Source: Congeria kusceri (taxonomy: Eukaryota; Mollusca; Bivalvia; Myida; Dreissenidae). From it: 64,000 nucleotides of DNA. The DNA lies in contig CM051029.1 in the NCBI GenBank assembly GCA_027627225.1, positions 7,034,390 through 7,098,389 of the forward strand, in the 5' to 3' direction. Shown one piece after another: positions 23,294 through 37,192 of the stretch. The translations under genes were made by a program, and so were the position numbers. The notes beneath the pieces are model-generated. The model saw only the letters and a list, made by a program, of their open reading frames with translations, did no database searches and was not told the DNA's origin. The stretch's first letter is position 1. The number at the start of each line of letters is the position of its first letter.

Positions 23294-23613
23294 TGAATGG
23301 ACTATGTCAACGAAAATGGCCTGAAGGGGGTAATTCTTTAAAAAAAAATAATCTGAAATAAAAATATAATTTATAATATGTGTCGTGTTTGCTTGGCCCT
23401 TTTCATGTTTACACTTTGACATCCATGATGTCAAATTATGAGCATTTTGTATAACCACAGTATACACATGTTGCTTACAAAACAGAATAGCGCAGCTGGT
23501 TAAAGAGTTGCCTACTGTCATAACGTTGTATGGCTCCTTAGTCGCGAGTTCGAGTATCATTTATAGTGCCATAGGAAACCAATTTTTCGTTAACATACAT
23601 GTAGTCCCTTTAA
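23294..23613 (+). mobile_element. TIR element with tRNA-like module, copy 2 (internally deleted)
   Basis: This is a second copy of the element at 268-733. Its left end reads ggactatgtcaacgaaaatg and its right end ttttcgttaacat...gtagtcccttt, the latter with a small insertion. The tRNA-like part (23485-23553, tagcgcagctggttaaagag...gcgagttcga) is kept up to the B box. The sequence then jumps to tcatttatagtgccatagga, which in copy 1 lies roughly 90 bp further on, so this copy has an internal deletion. Confidence 0.75.
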
Positions 23614-24334
23614 TACTATTTATATATAACTTTTTCTGGAGCTTTTGAGTACGCCATGTAACTCTAGTGTTCGTCTGGTAATTAATACATTTGTTACACG
23701 TGTTACTATAAATAATAACAAATACGGAAGAAAATGCCTGGTCACATGACCTGATATGGGGTGTGCCAAAAGTGCAATACCCGGGACCAAATGTCTATAT
23801 GGTGGGTCGAAAACCCAAATCTTAAATAAAGGCACACGATCTTCAATGAAACAATCGACGTCACGAACCTACACAGGCACGGCGTGTTGTATCTACTTTA
23901 TTCGCGCCATTTTATAACGTCGTCTTATATAAGGGGATGACATTTTATTGCATGCTATGCGGTGAATGAGTGGAGAATACCAGTGAATGATATTTCGATC
24001 ATTTCACTCTAGACCGAGTGAAATGATAACGTTTGATCATCTCACTCTTGGTTATATGGAACTACTTTTAACTTTGTTTTTATTATTGTTTTAAAGTTTG
24101 TGAATAACCTAATCGTCAAAATAAACCTCGGCCTTCTTTAACAACAGAAAACACACAATAAAATTCAATACAAATATAATTAAAAGACAACGACGCAGTA
24201 AGAGTGGCACTATTTTTCCACCGCAACAGTGATCGATAATTTTGGAATCATAATGACGTCATAGATCCACAAAACGTGTAACGCTTCGGCATATCTCGCG
24301 CATTATTTTATCGATTAAAACATGAAATAAAAAT
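23614..24334. other. Unassigned DNA with one small hairpin
   Basis: A perfect 12-bp inverted pair, atcatttcactc (23998-24009) and gagtgaaatgat (24016-24027), forms a hairpin. A tatataagg box at about 23925 sits downstream of CpG-containing sequence and could be promoter-like, but no gene follows it. I find no supported CDS. Confidence 0.5.
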
Positions 24335-24490
24335 AAAATGTGTTTAATACAGTGTACGATCGTATTGTATTACATTTGAGGTAATAACAACTAGATATTT
24401 TCACTAGTGGCTGTGCTACTCGTACAAATAGTGTTTCGATGACCACTCATGAAATAAAATACGATATAACACTGCATTAAACAAATATCC
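24335..24490. mobile_element. Foldback element around 'tattttcactagtggctgtg'
   Basis: The left arm aatgtgtttaatacagtgta...cgatcgtattgta pairs with the complement of tacgatataacactgcatta...aacaaat at 24450-24490. The centre holds tattttcactagtggctgtg and ctactcgtacaaatagtg. It is non-coding and looks like an old foldback or MITE. The ends are approximate. Confidence 0.55.
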
Positions 24491-25578
24491 TCTATATTTG
24501 TCATGTTTTGTTATAATACGCCTTCTACAAGTTCACTAAACGTCGCATACAACACTGAGTTTTGTTTTACATGTATATATACTATCTATACTTTGAAATG
24601 TGGACGTGAGGCGCTGACCGTCAAAATGCATTTATAATTGTCGAAGTTCACACGTAATAAAAAGTTTAAACACCAGGCAAGCATGTAATATCGGCATGAA
24701 TGGGTAAAGTAGTTGTTGTAGTAGTGCCATAATTAATGTTTAAACACCATGTGCGAATAAAGAATTTGTTGTAGAAATGCCATAAAGGAAAGTTTAATAA
24801 TTATGACCGTGCCAAGAAGTCTTTGCATTGCCACGCTTTACAACATGTTCATTAAATATAGTAATTATTTACGAAACTGGTACTGTCATTGTCAATGAAA
24901 TATTTCTGAACATTATTAAATTGGTAGTAAATGTATAACAATTACAGATAACATACGCACATTTATGATATACTTATTACCTAAGAAGTGTTCGTTTTAA
25001 TAACTAAGTATTTATTTCCCTATACTTGAAATCACCGACACTTATTCGGATGTGTGGAGTAATAAGTATGATACAACGTACATGCATATGTCTGAAAATG
25101 TTAATTGTATTTTTCCTTATGTTGCCTTTGTATAATAGAAGAAATTACTTTACCAGACCCATATAGGCACCGATGCAGTAGACTGTAATACTTGTTGTAG
25201 CAGGTCATAATTCATTATTCATTTTGCAATAAGTAAGTCCACTTAACTCGCCAGATACTTTAATATGATTTAAGGCAATGCCTAAGTCGGAATAACCAAA
25301 CAGAAATTGACTATAAAATAAAGATGTATCAAAATTACAGAACAAGCGTTGTACAGTTTTTTGCTTACATTAATTCTGAGAATGAAAGATTGATAGTTAA
25401 AATATTTATTTTCAATTTATTTGGTCCGTTTCATAAAATTATGTAAGAATTATGCGATCTTAACATTGATGTTTTAATGTTAAATATAAACAATTAATAT
25501 AACAATGTATCTGGGCACACTGGCTCATACTATTTTCAAAGTTAGTAGAAGTAATGAAAAAAAGTCATTGTTGTTATC
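24491..25578. other. Unassigned DNA
   Basis: AT-rich, no ORF of note. A weak local repetition of 'gtttaaacacca(g/t)' occurs near 24670 and 24740. Confidence 0.5.
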
Positions 25579-25600
25579 TTTATATATATATATATATATG

Positions 25601-25641
<41 letters not shown>
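25579..25641. repeat. (TA)n microsatellite
   Basis: Nearly pure ta/at dinucleotides with two single-base interruptions (gt and ca) in the middle that are themselves complementary, so the tract is a perfect-looking palindrome. Confidence 0.95.
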
Positions 25642-25643
<2 letters not shown>

Positions 25644-25809
25644 TTTAGATCATTGAATTGAAAACAAACAAACACAGTTTACATGTACGTTCACCAGATG
25701 TTGCTTAATATTATGTTCTGCATTTAAACATAGCTAAATACATACAGTATAATTTATGAAAACCGTATGGGGCAAATATTTTATTCAGTAAACACATATA
25801 TAGGATCTG

Positions 25810-25944
25810 ACACGAGTTGTCATGTCATACCTAATTTTATTAAACGAGTTCAGGAATTGGTTTAGTAAGTGAGCCTATGACCAGCTTACTAACGAATTTA
25901 TTGGACGAGTTTAATAAAATATGGTATGAAATGACAACGAGTGT
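25810..25944. mobile_element. Foldback element with about 59-bp arms
   Basis: The left arm (acacgagttgtcatgtcata...ctaattttattaaacgagtt...tttagtaag) is matched by the inverted right arm (cttactaacgaatttattgg...gagtttaataaaatatggta...acgagtgt). The arms have a moderate number of mismatches, and a short loop (tgagcctatgaccag) separates them. It could form a long hairpin. No ORF. Confidence 0.75.
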
Positions 25945-28286
25945 CATATCTTTTTATAACATGCTTTTAAATGAACTGTTTTGATAATTTTACAAAAAAA
26001 AATTGATAAAGTTGTGTACTGACGTGACGTTATTTTGTGTTGACGACTTCATATTAATAAAACAACGGCATGCGATTGGTCAGTCAGCGAATATTTAGCC
26101 ATTGAAAACGCTCAAAACATTATATTGTGTAAGATAAAAAATATTCGTAATGGCTGTATTACACGAGGTGTAGCATGTTAGGAAAGTAAGTCTGTGAAGT
26201 GTTACACATAAAAAGAAAGTCTTACTCTTATAATACATGTTCAAATCTAGACCAACAAGATTGTTTTTGGCAGTAAACACTCCACCTTATTTTTTACTCT
26301 GGCATAAATCTGACCTTTTAATTTTGTTTATGTGGGATAAGAGGTTGCACAAGCTGTATTGCTGAAATAAATGCTGTTGCTGTAGTTAAACTGACAATAT
26401 ATTTGTTCTCATTTGTATATAATAAGTTATTTTGAAAGTGAATAATTAATACAATTTCTAGTGCTTATATGAAAACTATGGTATGCATAACGTTTGCATA
26501 ATACATGTACTAGCATCAGATATTCATGCATAATTATTGATTTAAAAAACAACAACAACAACACAACTGTTTTTATTTCTTATACAATATCTATAAATTC
26601 ATAATGTAAAAAGAGACATGTCATGAAAGCTACAGACTAGTGCTTTGGTCTGGAAACTTAACTCATAAGAACATATAGATATTGCATAACGTATTTACCC
26701 AACATTCACCTGACTCGTTGATCTAGTGACTGGCCTAAAAGCCACTTCAAACAGTCTTCCAATAGTCTTGCTGTTGGACTAGCTCTTTAGTAATGTGGGT
26801 TCGAGTGTCCGCCCGCCATTCTGGAGACCAAGGTTTGATCTACAACATGAGATGCTAAGGCTTTTGTTTTTATTTCGAATCAATCACACTGGGAACACTC
26901 CCTGGCAAATATTTGATGCATGCATTGAAACAAAACAAAACATATTAACACGATAAGTTGTGTAATCGTACAAGTATTTGTAAAACAAGTATTCATAAAT
27001 ATAAGTTGAACTGTTATATAATGTATCTGCCATAAATAATGAACATTTTCTGTTTTTCTTATTTAATATAGATCTAACTTACCTCAAATAAACTCGAAAA
27101 CACTGAACATGAATGATAAAGTGCTGTTCTGGTATAATTGACATGACGCCTGGGAGCCGATAACTCCGCCCACCGATCACGTGATTGCGCGGTCGAAAAG
27201 CTTAGACAAGCCGATACAACAATGACTGACTTTAAATAGGGAAAATAACTGTTTACATGTATGCGTATTTGTTCACTGTTTTGTCGGCTTAAAAATAATA
27301 TTATTAATAACAAATGACAAAGAAATATAATAGTTGATATTTTTTGATGGTATATAATAATTACAAAATATACCGTACGCAGTATATTTATCTGATTTGA
27401 ACAACTGAACATATCCCATTTTTCTGTCATTGATTTAAGAAGGAGAAAGTTAAAAAAATGCTGTTTTATGTAAGACTTCAACCGAAGAGATGTATTGACA
27501 GTTCTATTAAATACATAACAATGGCAAACTATTAATCAATGTTAAAGGTGGATGTAGTGGTTATTTATCAACAACTGGGGCTGGACATGACTGAGTTCCA
27601 GACAGTGTACCGATACACAAGAAAGTGTCAGTGATAAGCAAGTAACTTTACTGAGACTCACACATGTTCATCAAAAAAGAGAATGCATAACATATTTATT
27701 AGCATAGGCTTTTAACGTTCAAATTATTTCGTCAACTTTGAAACGATAGACGTGTACAGCCCTATTATAAATATTTTAATAATATAAAATTTATACGTAA
27801 TAAAAAAAACGAAGATCACCTTGTGGAGTGGTTTAATCGCTTAACACACAATTTACTTGAGATCTAGGCGCAAAAAATCGACCTCTAATTACTATAAACA
27901 TTTGACGTAGTCAACGTGTTTGTTATGGTTTTATCAATTGTCCACATATAACGAATATTATCTATGTGTTACTTATATAGAGGCTTGAAACATAATTATA
28001 ATTATATAACGATAAAACGTTGATATTTAACTATAATGGCACATTTTAGTAGGAATAATGTATTTGTGTTAAACACTTCATTTAAACATTCCGATGGTAT
28101 GACAAAAACACATTAAAAGTACAAAATATAACCGTTTTTATAAAATGTTATATGAACTAATAGGATCTTGACAAGTAGCTTTTCTCGGAAAATGGCGGAC
28201 AGCTGATCCAGAGCACGTAGACGACAACAGTGTAGCGGAATAGCATGAGATTCGTAGCAATGCAGAACATGGTTAGTTTCTAGTAG
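25945..28286. other. 2.3 kb without a recognisable gene
   Basis: The 135-codon minus-strand frame at 27074-27481 is AT-rich and random-looking except for a G+C-richer patch (about 27145-27200). A possible tRNA-like fragment (gtgggttcgagtgtcc near 26805) may be a SINE relic, but only the B box is convincing. Nothing is assigned. Confidence 0.45.
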
Positions 28287-28400
28287 ACGGCGTAGTAGAT
28301 ACTCGTGTTGTCTTGGAGACCATGGTCCGCACAGAACATCATTACGGCGTAGTAGATACTCGTGTTGTCTTGGAGACCATGGTCCGCACAGAACATCATT
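28287..28400 (+). repeat. Exact 57-bp tandem duplication
   Basis: The unit starting acggcgtagtagatactcgt occurs at 28287-28343 and again at 28344-28400 with no differences that I can see. 57 bp is 19 codons, so the minus-strand frame (28113-28520) remains open and shows the peptide NDVLCGPWSPRQHEYLLRR twice. The surrounding 28190-28440 is richer in G+C than its neighbours. I do not recognise a protein in either strand, so coding is uncertain. Confidence 0.9.
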
Positions 28401-31400
28401 GTCATGTATGTCACGTTGTTGAAGTCGTGGGTGTCCTGAACGAGTTGGAGATGTATTATAATTAAAATAACTTAATATATTGAGTTCAATTCTTTGAAAT
28501 AAATCGTGTTTATGCTTCACATATAAATTATTGTTTATTGGAATCAGTTTACCCGCTGTTTTTGTATCACATGCCTAGAAACCGATTTATTTAAGGAACA
28601 GTGCTGTACAATGTAATAACCTCAATTATTATACGTAATTATCTTCTCCGCTTTATGTATCGCATGACTAGGAACTGGTTTCTTATAGGAATATTGCAGT
28701 TAAATTAAAAAAATTCAAATATTATACATAATTGTATTCCGGGCACAAATGTGTACCGATTGGATACCGACGTCTAAAGTTACGAAGATGTCAGAAAACA
28801 GGTTATATTGAAGTAGTCTACAATACAAACCTTTTTTGGGTGTTGATAATAAATGAAATACATGTATTAAAGGGCGTGAATTACGTGTTAAACGATGTGG
28901 TACTGTTTTCTGCATCGCACATAGAATATGTAACAGTAAGATTGTCCTCAGAACCGTGTTCTATTTAAAAAAAAATAATTGAGATTATCAGTGCTGCTGC
29001 ACAGCTTCTAGACAAAAGCGTTATCGGGGTGTTCCAGCACAACTATAAAATTAAATCATATCTTGGAAATAAAGCATTTTAAGGGAAATCAACAGCAGAC
29101 GCAATACTTGATTAATTGTGATTGCTTTTAGATGACAAGTACGTGTGAGATATCGATAATAATGCCCAACGAAAAATATAAAACATTTTGTACATGATTT
29201 AATCAACACGACATATTACTGGACTTGATATAACCTTATATTCCGAGATTTGATTAAGTAACACTGTGATCCACAGATACCCGTAAAAGCTATTAAATAG
29301 CTGAAACATATCGGGAACACATGTATAATGTCTTAAATTACTTGAGTTTATAAAATAGTCCATTAAGCAACTTCCGATTGTATTTATTTTCTCTTTACCT
29401 TTACGAATAACGCTGGCGCCGACAGAAAGGCAGACATAATCCAGACGAATACGAGTAGCTTTCTCGTATTTCCAACCGTACACGGCATCGGCTTTGGACC
29501 GGCTCTACCTTCACATTATATCTAAAGTGAAATACAGAACCCACTCTAAATCAAGCATTTCACATAGGGATAATGTAATATAGAAGACGAATGCTTAACG
29601 AAATTTTTAATTAGTGTTGCAATGAAATATAAATCTTACTGCTTAGATGCACATAGATATTTGAGCATTGGTCTTTAGCTGCAAGTTTAATGTCGGTGTT
29701 CAACCACAAATGGTCAACACAGTTTGTGATAGGCTTGTAAGACATGTACACGTCCATTTGTACAATTCGATTTTTTTATTATTTTTTCCTACAATATTTT
29801 ATTATAGTGAAACACGGATTTGTATCTGCGAGATCTATGACAAAGGTAAAACAATAACTCCACAAGACATTTACATACATGTAACACAAGATTTCATTCA
29901 AAAGACCTCAATGAAATAAAAACATGTACTTACACGATAAAACATGCATTAAAATTTTCGTTTTATCCTTTGAATTCAGGTTAAACATATTAAATTAATA
30001 AAGTGTCCATAAAGACTTAATATTCATAAGACAAACAAAGAAAAGTGGAACTGTATTTAACCGTATAATAACCTTACACAAGTGCTATAATTCTGTATGC
30101 ACAAAGGAACACTAGACATGAATGAATATTTTATTCAATTTCTCAATCCTTACGTGATCATTGAAGTGAAGTTCAAATATATTGGGCTTTTCTATCAAGT
30201 ACTTAATCTGTAATTAAATTGAGTTTAAAACTTAAGAGTTATCTTTGCATCTCAAAATATCTTACTGAAAGTATTTGAAATGGCATTATGCGGTAATCAA
30301 AGGTTATGTTAGCAAAGTTAATAATTAACTAAACGACGCAAGGTTGCATATCAACGTAATGAAGCTTTTTACGATACAAGTAATGACTTCTTTTATTACC
30401 CGTGTACCACAGATACAAATGTAAGCCCTTTCATGGGGAAGTGTTAAAGTAAAGGTAAATGTTAAACAGTCGTATCATCAGTAGTTCGACAATAATGTGT
30501 CTTGTTTAACACTTATTGTCTATATTCATGGGACATACCGTCGATGGGCCGCTTTAATCATTACATTCGTCGGTAAACTCTACAAAGCCCTCAGCATTGA
30601 TAATAGCAATACAGAGGAATGGTGAAGTCTTTGTATTTATGATGACGATATTAAAAATTAAATATTGCAGATTGCATATTTTCTATTTTTGTTCGCTGTG
30701 GATTTTTCCGAGGTACACCTATGCATAACCATACAATTACTTACTCCAACGTCCTTTAAAAACTTATAACTAGTAATTATGCTTGACTAAAGAAACAACG
30801 TATTTAATTACTATGTGTATAACCTTTGTTCTAACTATGGCTTTATGTATTCAATAACTGTAAACATACATGGGAGGTAGAATAAATATAACGCAATTAA
30901 CTTAAATATACCTGGCAAAACACACTGCTGTCAAATTAAATATCGAGGCCACAGCTGTCAGCATCTTTATGAAACCAGACCCCTTGCAGAAAGTTATTAT
31001 TAATCACGCATCCTTTGTCAACAAATATATTATGAGGAGAATTAAAATGCATGTCCTTGATTGCTTGTGAAAAAACGTCACGTGCGTATACAAAGGTAAC
31101 TTAAATTCAAACAATAAGCAGAGTAATTTTCACTCAGTTGCATTCAAGGTGACGCTGATTGCCTTGATACGATGTCCATTTTTTATTTTGCGTTAAAAAC
31201 TATAAACTTAAAAAAATTATCTTAATTTTATATCAACAATTTAGTAAGTTCCAGTGTTTCGTGTTAGTATACATTGGAAATAAGCTTTCAGCTGAATGGG
31301 TTATCCATACGAACATAGTACCGTTCTTTAATTCACCATCTATTTATATATATATTTAAATTTCAGAATCGATTTAGATTAAAAGTGTGATGTCAAAATT

Positions 31401-34400
31401 GACACAATTTTACCTTATCAAATAAGTCTGTTTTGTTTGACTAAATGATTCTTAAATAATCGTCATTTTATATACATGTATATACCGGTATGTGATACTT
31501 ATATATTTTATGTTTTATGCCGACGTGTTTGTTTTATGTAATATGTCCTAAAATAAATAAAAATAAACTAAATAATAATACTACTATAATAACAATCTGG
31601 ACAACCGTGTATGGACCAGTGCAAAAGAAGGATTCTCCGCTAAATATAATTGTTTAGGCCTGTACCATTCTTATGGTGTGTGTTAATGATGGCATCATTG
31701 CCTTTGTATTGAACCCTGTCATTAATGTTTCGTATGATTTGAATTGATAATTAACAAATTGAAATCTTATTAGCATATAGTGTCGTTAGTTTAGTACGGT
31801 TAAAGCTTTATTTCAAACCCACACAAGTCATATCTATAAACCAACAAGCGGAGTGAACGTCAACGTCTGAAGAAAGTACCACTTTGCTGAAAGCACATAA
31901 TCAAGATGGAACCGTGCATGTATAGGATTTAGAGTGAGATAATGTATATTTATCTAATTTCATCGGGTACTCATTGTCGTATAGCACTGACCGTGTTCTT
32001 TTTTTGCATCATGAGTTATATCCGGATCTTCCGGATACAGACACTACGTCATGCTCTTATTGGTACATGCTAACGTGATCTGAACAATCATTGGAACTTT
32101 TGTACACATTAAAAAAAAAGATATTTGACAACTAGAACGGTTCACTGATTTGGGCGTTTGGTTTCGTTTGTTTAATTACATAAATTTGTAAATCTATGTA
32201 AGGTTTCGCTACTCGCATAAAACACAAAATGACAGACAAAACCATAATAGTCGAGTAGCATACTATTATTATAACATAAAAAAGTCCGTTTTCAGTTCGT
32301 TATATGGGTGTGTTAACGAGCAAAAAGCGGTCGATTATAGTCAAAAAGGTGCATTGTTCAGTAAAATCACTCGCTAATAACGACCGGCTTTATTTTTTAC
32401 TAACGCGTTCTTAACCGGCCCTCCTAGTAACTATTAATAGTCCAATATTAAACGCTTGCAAGTTCGTACTTGTATTCGATGTCAGCAGAGGCACTTAAAA
32501 TAAGTTAAAGCCTTTGTGCTAGGCACTCGGGCTTACACACATTTTCGGGAATGTGCGGACGTTAACGACCTCAACAAGGTGTATAATCCATATAAAGTAC
32601 ATATATTGACAGTTAAACATAGAGTAAAGCTCAGAGTCTGATTGCACGATCTTCCTCATGCAACGCGTACTTTAGGATTTGATATGGCACGTAATCACAG
32701 TAATTTACCTCTATAAAAGACGATTTACGTATGCTTTTCACCATTTATGTGCGAAATTATCATATCTTTGAGACCAGGAAGAAATCAAGGCATCAGTGAA
32801 TTCATCTTTCGATATATAATTCGGTATTAATAACTACTTTGAATTGCTGAATGCGCATGTAGAGATTGTATGCACTAGACATACTATACTTTATTATTAC
32901 CCTTCAAAGACTGTTCTGAAAATGTTTATTTTTGGTATATAATGATTGCGAAGACGTCACAAAATTTAACCACACTGCAGCCCCAATGTGCAGTGATTGA
33001 GCATTTTTTGTAAGAGGAAATTCTGTTTCAGCTGCGGACGTAATCAGAGTTATTCTGGCCTTTGTCAGTGCACAATTCAGTCACGGTATTTTGCACAAAC
33101 AGGCGACATCTTGTTTTATACAGATATGGACTATTATGACAATTTACCATTTTCTCTTTGTTTCAACGCTTGTTTTGTTGATAAGCCAATAGTTAGTCCC
33201 AAGTAAAGGATTATAGGTCTTGCTGCAGACGAAATGTTATTTACAGTGCATGTACACACGAATTACAAACGGCACATCATTCACAACTATGTGACCGTGC
33301 ATGTCATCTGTGGCTTTCCTGTAATGAATCAATAGCCCGATGAACATGAACACACGTTGTACGGTAACAGACCAGGATACCGAATTGTCTTCTTACTGCA
33401 AGTAGTTGTAATATTACAATTCTTAAAATGCAACATATGCATTGACCGATACGTGACGCTGTGTGCTCTGATGTACAGGCTAATAAAATGTTAACTAATA
33501 AATTATAGTTTAAAATTATAACTAAATATTTGAGTCAAACTATCAAAACAATAACAATAATGAAATAAACATGCAACTCAATGAAAAAACAATAATTACA
33601 TATTTACAACGTATGTTTAAATGAAAATAAAATTATACAAACCCAGTAAATTATAAAATTATAAAATTATACAAACCCAGTTGTACCAGCTAGTGAGACT
33701 ATCCTTCGATCCTGTATTTCAGACAACGACCTATTGTCAAAAACAGCACAGCAACTCGAATGTAAACACTCATGTTACTGAAATTTTAAATTTTTTACAG
33801 GAGAAGCAAAACACTGTTGTTTTAAATTGATAAATATATGTCAGTATACCAAATTTCTGGTTAGGGTTATAATGATAAGAGAAAAGCAGAGCAAAACTTA
33901 ATATTTAAATAACTTTTTTTCAAAATATGAATAATTTAAAAAATAGGCTGTTACCTGAATTTCAAAGCTAAAATATTTAATCTACAAAATCACTTAAGTG
34001 CTCTTTTTACTTAAGATTACAATTCTTATGTCATATTAGTATTCTTACTGTAAAACAGGTTATTAGTTGTTTTTTATACAAAAAATCATGTAAGAGCTCT
34101 AAATGTGTTTTGTGACGTAAGATTTCAATTCTTATCTCAATATAAGTGATCTTACTTATTGGCAGCATTCTTATCTGCATAATTAAGTTTAAGTTAATAC
34201 AACATCATTCATGAAAAAAGCAATATATTTAAACATAGTTTTTTTTTGCACTTACGTGATTTCTTACACATCATTTTCTTTTGCTCAAGTTGGGTTACTT
34301 CCCTTTGGAAAATGCAGTTACATTATTTCAGGATCTGTAACTTTCAATGTAATATTCAAGTATGAGCACATACGGTATATAACCACATTTATTTATTTTC

Positions 34401-34679
34401 AAATTTTTTTATGTAAGTGCTCTTATGTCATTTATTACACTAATTAAAATATATGTGTTCACTTATATTAATTTAGTAAAATTCTCAAAAACATAATTTC
34501 TTCCAAAAAATTAGCCTTAATATTTTAATAGATGATGTATTTCACCAAAATAAACTCAAAAATGAAAAAAAAATGTATAAAAATGTCCTTTAAATGACTT
34601 TTTGCATTCAGTAGACGACTTGTCACCTTTTAGAACGCAAATACTATAAACACAACTTTCAAAACATGATCTCAACAGG
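28401..34679. other. 6.3 kb without a recognisable gene
   Basis: All frames are shorter than 95 codons and look random. The longest are a 94-codon minus frame at 29199-29483 and an 83-codon plus frame at 29668-29919. A short perfect palindrome, tatccggatcttccggata, lies near 32020. No RNA genes or clear repeat copies were recognised. Confidence 0.5.
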
Positions 34680-34830
34680 ATTTGTTGCCGGACGTCATCA
34701 TGATACGACATGGCGGATTGATTGCTGTCCTTAAACACATTACCAGTTTTAGCGAAACCTTATCGTACGTAACTTTAAGTTCAGCGCAGCCAATCAAACC
34801 TCGAAAGTGGCATTGATCTATTAGCGGAGA
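34680..34830 (-). repeat. Dispersed repeat family B, copy 1
   Basis: gattgattgctgtccttaaacacatt...cagttttagcgaaaccttatcgtacgtaac...cagccaatcaaacctcgaaa is alignable with gattgattgcaatcctcaaacacatt...cagttgtaatgctatcttaacgtacgcaac...cagtcattcaaacctcaacg at 37960-38110. No element ends are recognised. Confidence 0.65.
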
Positions 34831-35037
34831 CGTTCCCATGTTCTTAGGACAGTTGTGTTTTTTCACTAAATGAGGCAATCGTATATGTCATAATAAGTAT
34901 AATGGCCACATGAACATACACTTTATACTAGTTCATCGCATGCTATTTCTTTGCTATTGGCTATATTTTATATCACACACGAGCCTGTGAATCCAAAAAA
35001 ATAAACACGTATAAAAACTAGAACTCCGCGAGTCGGA

Positions 35038-35574
35038 TGTGTCGCCTGACGCCGGATAGCTTACGTGAATCCAAATGAAGAAACACTTAAGGTTAATACT
35101 CAATTTTTAATTTAAACATATTTATTGAAATCTTCAAAAAAACTGCACTCTCGCTAATTGCAAAGAAAAGACTAATTAAAACCAAAATGCGACACAAACA
35201 AGTATGGAAATTTACAAAGGGCAATAACGCCAAAAGTATGAAGTGCAGAGTAACGGTTCTTGTGCACTGCACTTCTCCTCAATGAAATATATCTACGTTT
35301 GAAGTTTCAAGTTGATTGCTTTCATAGTCTTAGAGTTATGCTCCGGACAACAATTAAGTATGAAAATAAACAAAGGGTAATAACTCCAAACGTATGAGTT
35401 GCAGATTAACAGTTTTGTGCACTGCACTTTCCCTCAATGAGATCTATCTACCTATGAAGTTTCATGTTGATAGCTTTAATAGTCTAAGAGTTATGCTCTG
35501 GAAAAGCGAACGGGGACGCCACCGCCGCCGACGCCGCCGCGTTACACCAATATGTCGCCTAGTCAGGCGACACA
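35038..35574. mobile_element. TIR element TGTGTCGCCTGAC with two internal about 156-bp units
   Basis: The left end tgtgtcgcctgac (35038-35050) and right end gtcaggcgacaca (35562-35574) are exact inverted complements. Inside, the block acaaagggcaataac...tatgaagtgcagagtaac...ctcaatgaaatatatctac...gagttatgctccgga (from 35214) is repeated, diverged, from 35370. A (cgccgc)n-like patch precedes the right end. Non-coding and MITE-like. Confidence 0.8.
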
Positions 35575-36959
35575 ATAAATGGAGGGAGAACATGCACACA
35601 TGAACACTAAATTTTTGTAAGGCTAAACATGTTAACCACGAATAGCCACTGAAATAATCCGAATCACTTTATGTCAATTTGTGTTGTCCTAACAAGAGCG
35701 CTAAAGCTAACGATGAACTATGATAAAATAATTGCCGACTTCTCCACTATTTATATTGGCAATGAAGTATGTCACAACAGAGGTTTACATGTAGCGATTA
35801 TAGTGAAAGGATCGCGAGTTGAAATTGTGACCTGTGCTGCAAAAATGGGTCCTATGGATGCAGAATAACATTTTCAGACTTTTTTACATTTTCATTTAGT
35901 ACTATCTGTTAGAAATAAAACGCAGAAAAAATAAGCTTCTATTATTTTTGTTTTTGAGATATTGCCAGAAATGTAATACCACATACAAAATGTAATATTT
36001 TATGCAAAAATAAGAACAAAAACGTACACTTTATATTACTTATATTGATATACAAACAATACACAATGACAACACTATTATAAAAGACTATTCATCAGTT
36101 GTTTAAAATAAATAATTATTTTTCATTTTGTCCTCACATTGTTACAAAAAATGTTTCAAAATACAATTTCCATGGTAACCAAATGAGAAAATTAGTTATT
36201 TAGATTAAAAACTGAGTGCACATTATCAATTTTAATTATTTTACCAAAATCTTGGTGAACACATTGAATTTGCATATGAGTATCTCATTTAGAAGCTTAT
36301 AAAGGTACATTTTTTGTGATAATTGCACTGCCATTAAATATCTGTACAAATCTGATGGAATCAATTTACATGTATGTAGGTTTAAGAATAATTAACTTTT
36401 TTACTTGTATGATATTCATTATATTTGTTTCTATCGGCCAATATTCATTTTTTTTTATATGCACACTACAGCTGATGCATTAAAGATTCATTGCATCGAA
36501 TGCACACGTTGTTGAAGCCAGTAACTGTCTCCATAGGAACAGCATTTTAGATGCTAATGGGGCAGTATAACAAAAAACATGAAATAATTATTTAAGTAAT
36601 GTCACATGTGTTTATAAAAACAGCATTTATAGTTTTAGCACGCACACTAGTATTGTTTAATTGAATATTTAACACGTGAACACAATTAACAATATAATTT
36701 TGTGTTACTTACATCCTTAAACGGTAGGTTAAAAAATCAAACAAAAAGTTACTAGTATCATTTATTTAGACTTCACAACACTAGAACTATTACCCATCAT
36801 ATAAAACTTAAACATTTAGTCTGTAAGAAAACAATGTAAATTATTCGTCATCATTACAAAAAACAACTTAAACTGATCCAATTTCAGAATACATAGGTAT
36901 TGTCCACATGAAAACAAGATACACGTAGTAGAGTATAATAAGATACTGGTACATGTACT
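35575..36959. other. Unassigned DNA
   Basis: Short frames only, and AT-rich throughout. Confidence 0.5.
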
Positions 36960-37192
36960 GGGCCAGTATTCAAAAATGTCCTTAGGGAAATTTTAAATAG
37001 TACTTATGTGTTATACACGTGTTAATCATTTCTGGTAACAAAATCGTAAAATACTAAACACCAAAGCAATTTTAATAGTTTAAAACATTTAAAAATAAAA
37101 AGACTTCTTCATGAAACCTCCGTAGACTTAAGCATTTTGTGATTTAAAAACAACTTAGGTTTTCCCTACAGAGCTTTGTGAATATAGCCCTG
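36960..37192. mobile_element. MITE with GGGCC(A/G)GTATTCA termini, copy 1
   Basis: The left end gggccagtattcaaaaatgt and the right end gagctttgtgaatatagccc are inverted complements. The same termini bound the element at 44554-44820. There is no ORF. Confidence 0.7.

Noticed and set aside
26760..26900. Possible tRNA-like SINE relic
   Set aside because: Only the B-box-like gggttcgagtgtcc is convincing. The A box and tail are not.
27074..27481. 135-codon minus-strand ORF
   Set aside because: AT-driven composition in most of its length and no recognisable motif.
31480..31575. Possible LINE 3' end (ttttatgtaatatgtcctaa followed by aataaataaa)
   Set aside because: It resembles retroelement tails in style, but there is no coding remnant upstream and no second copy in the window.
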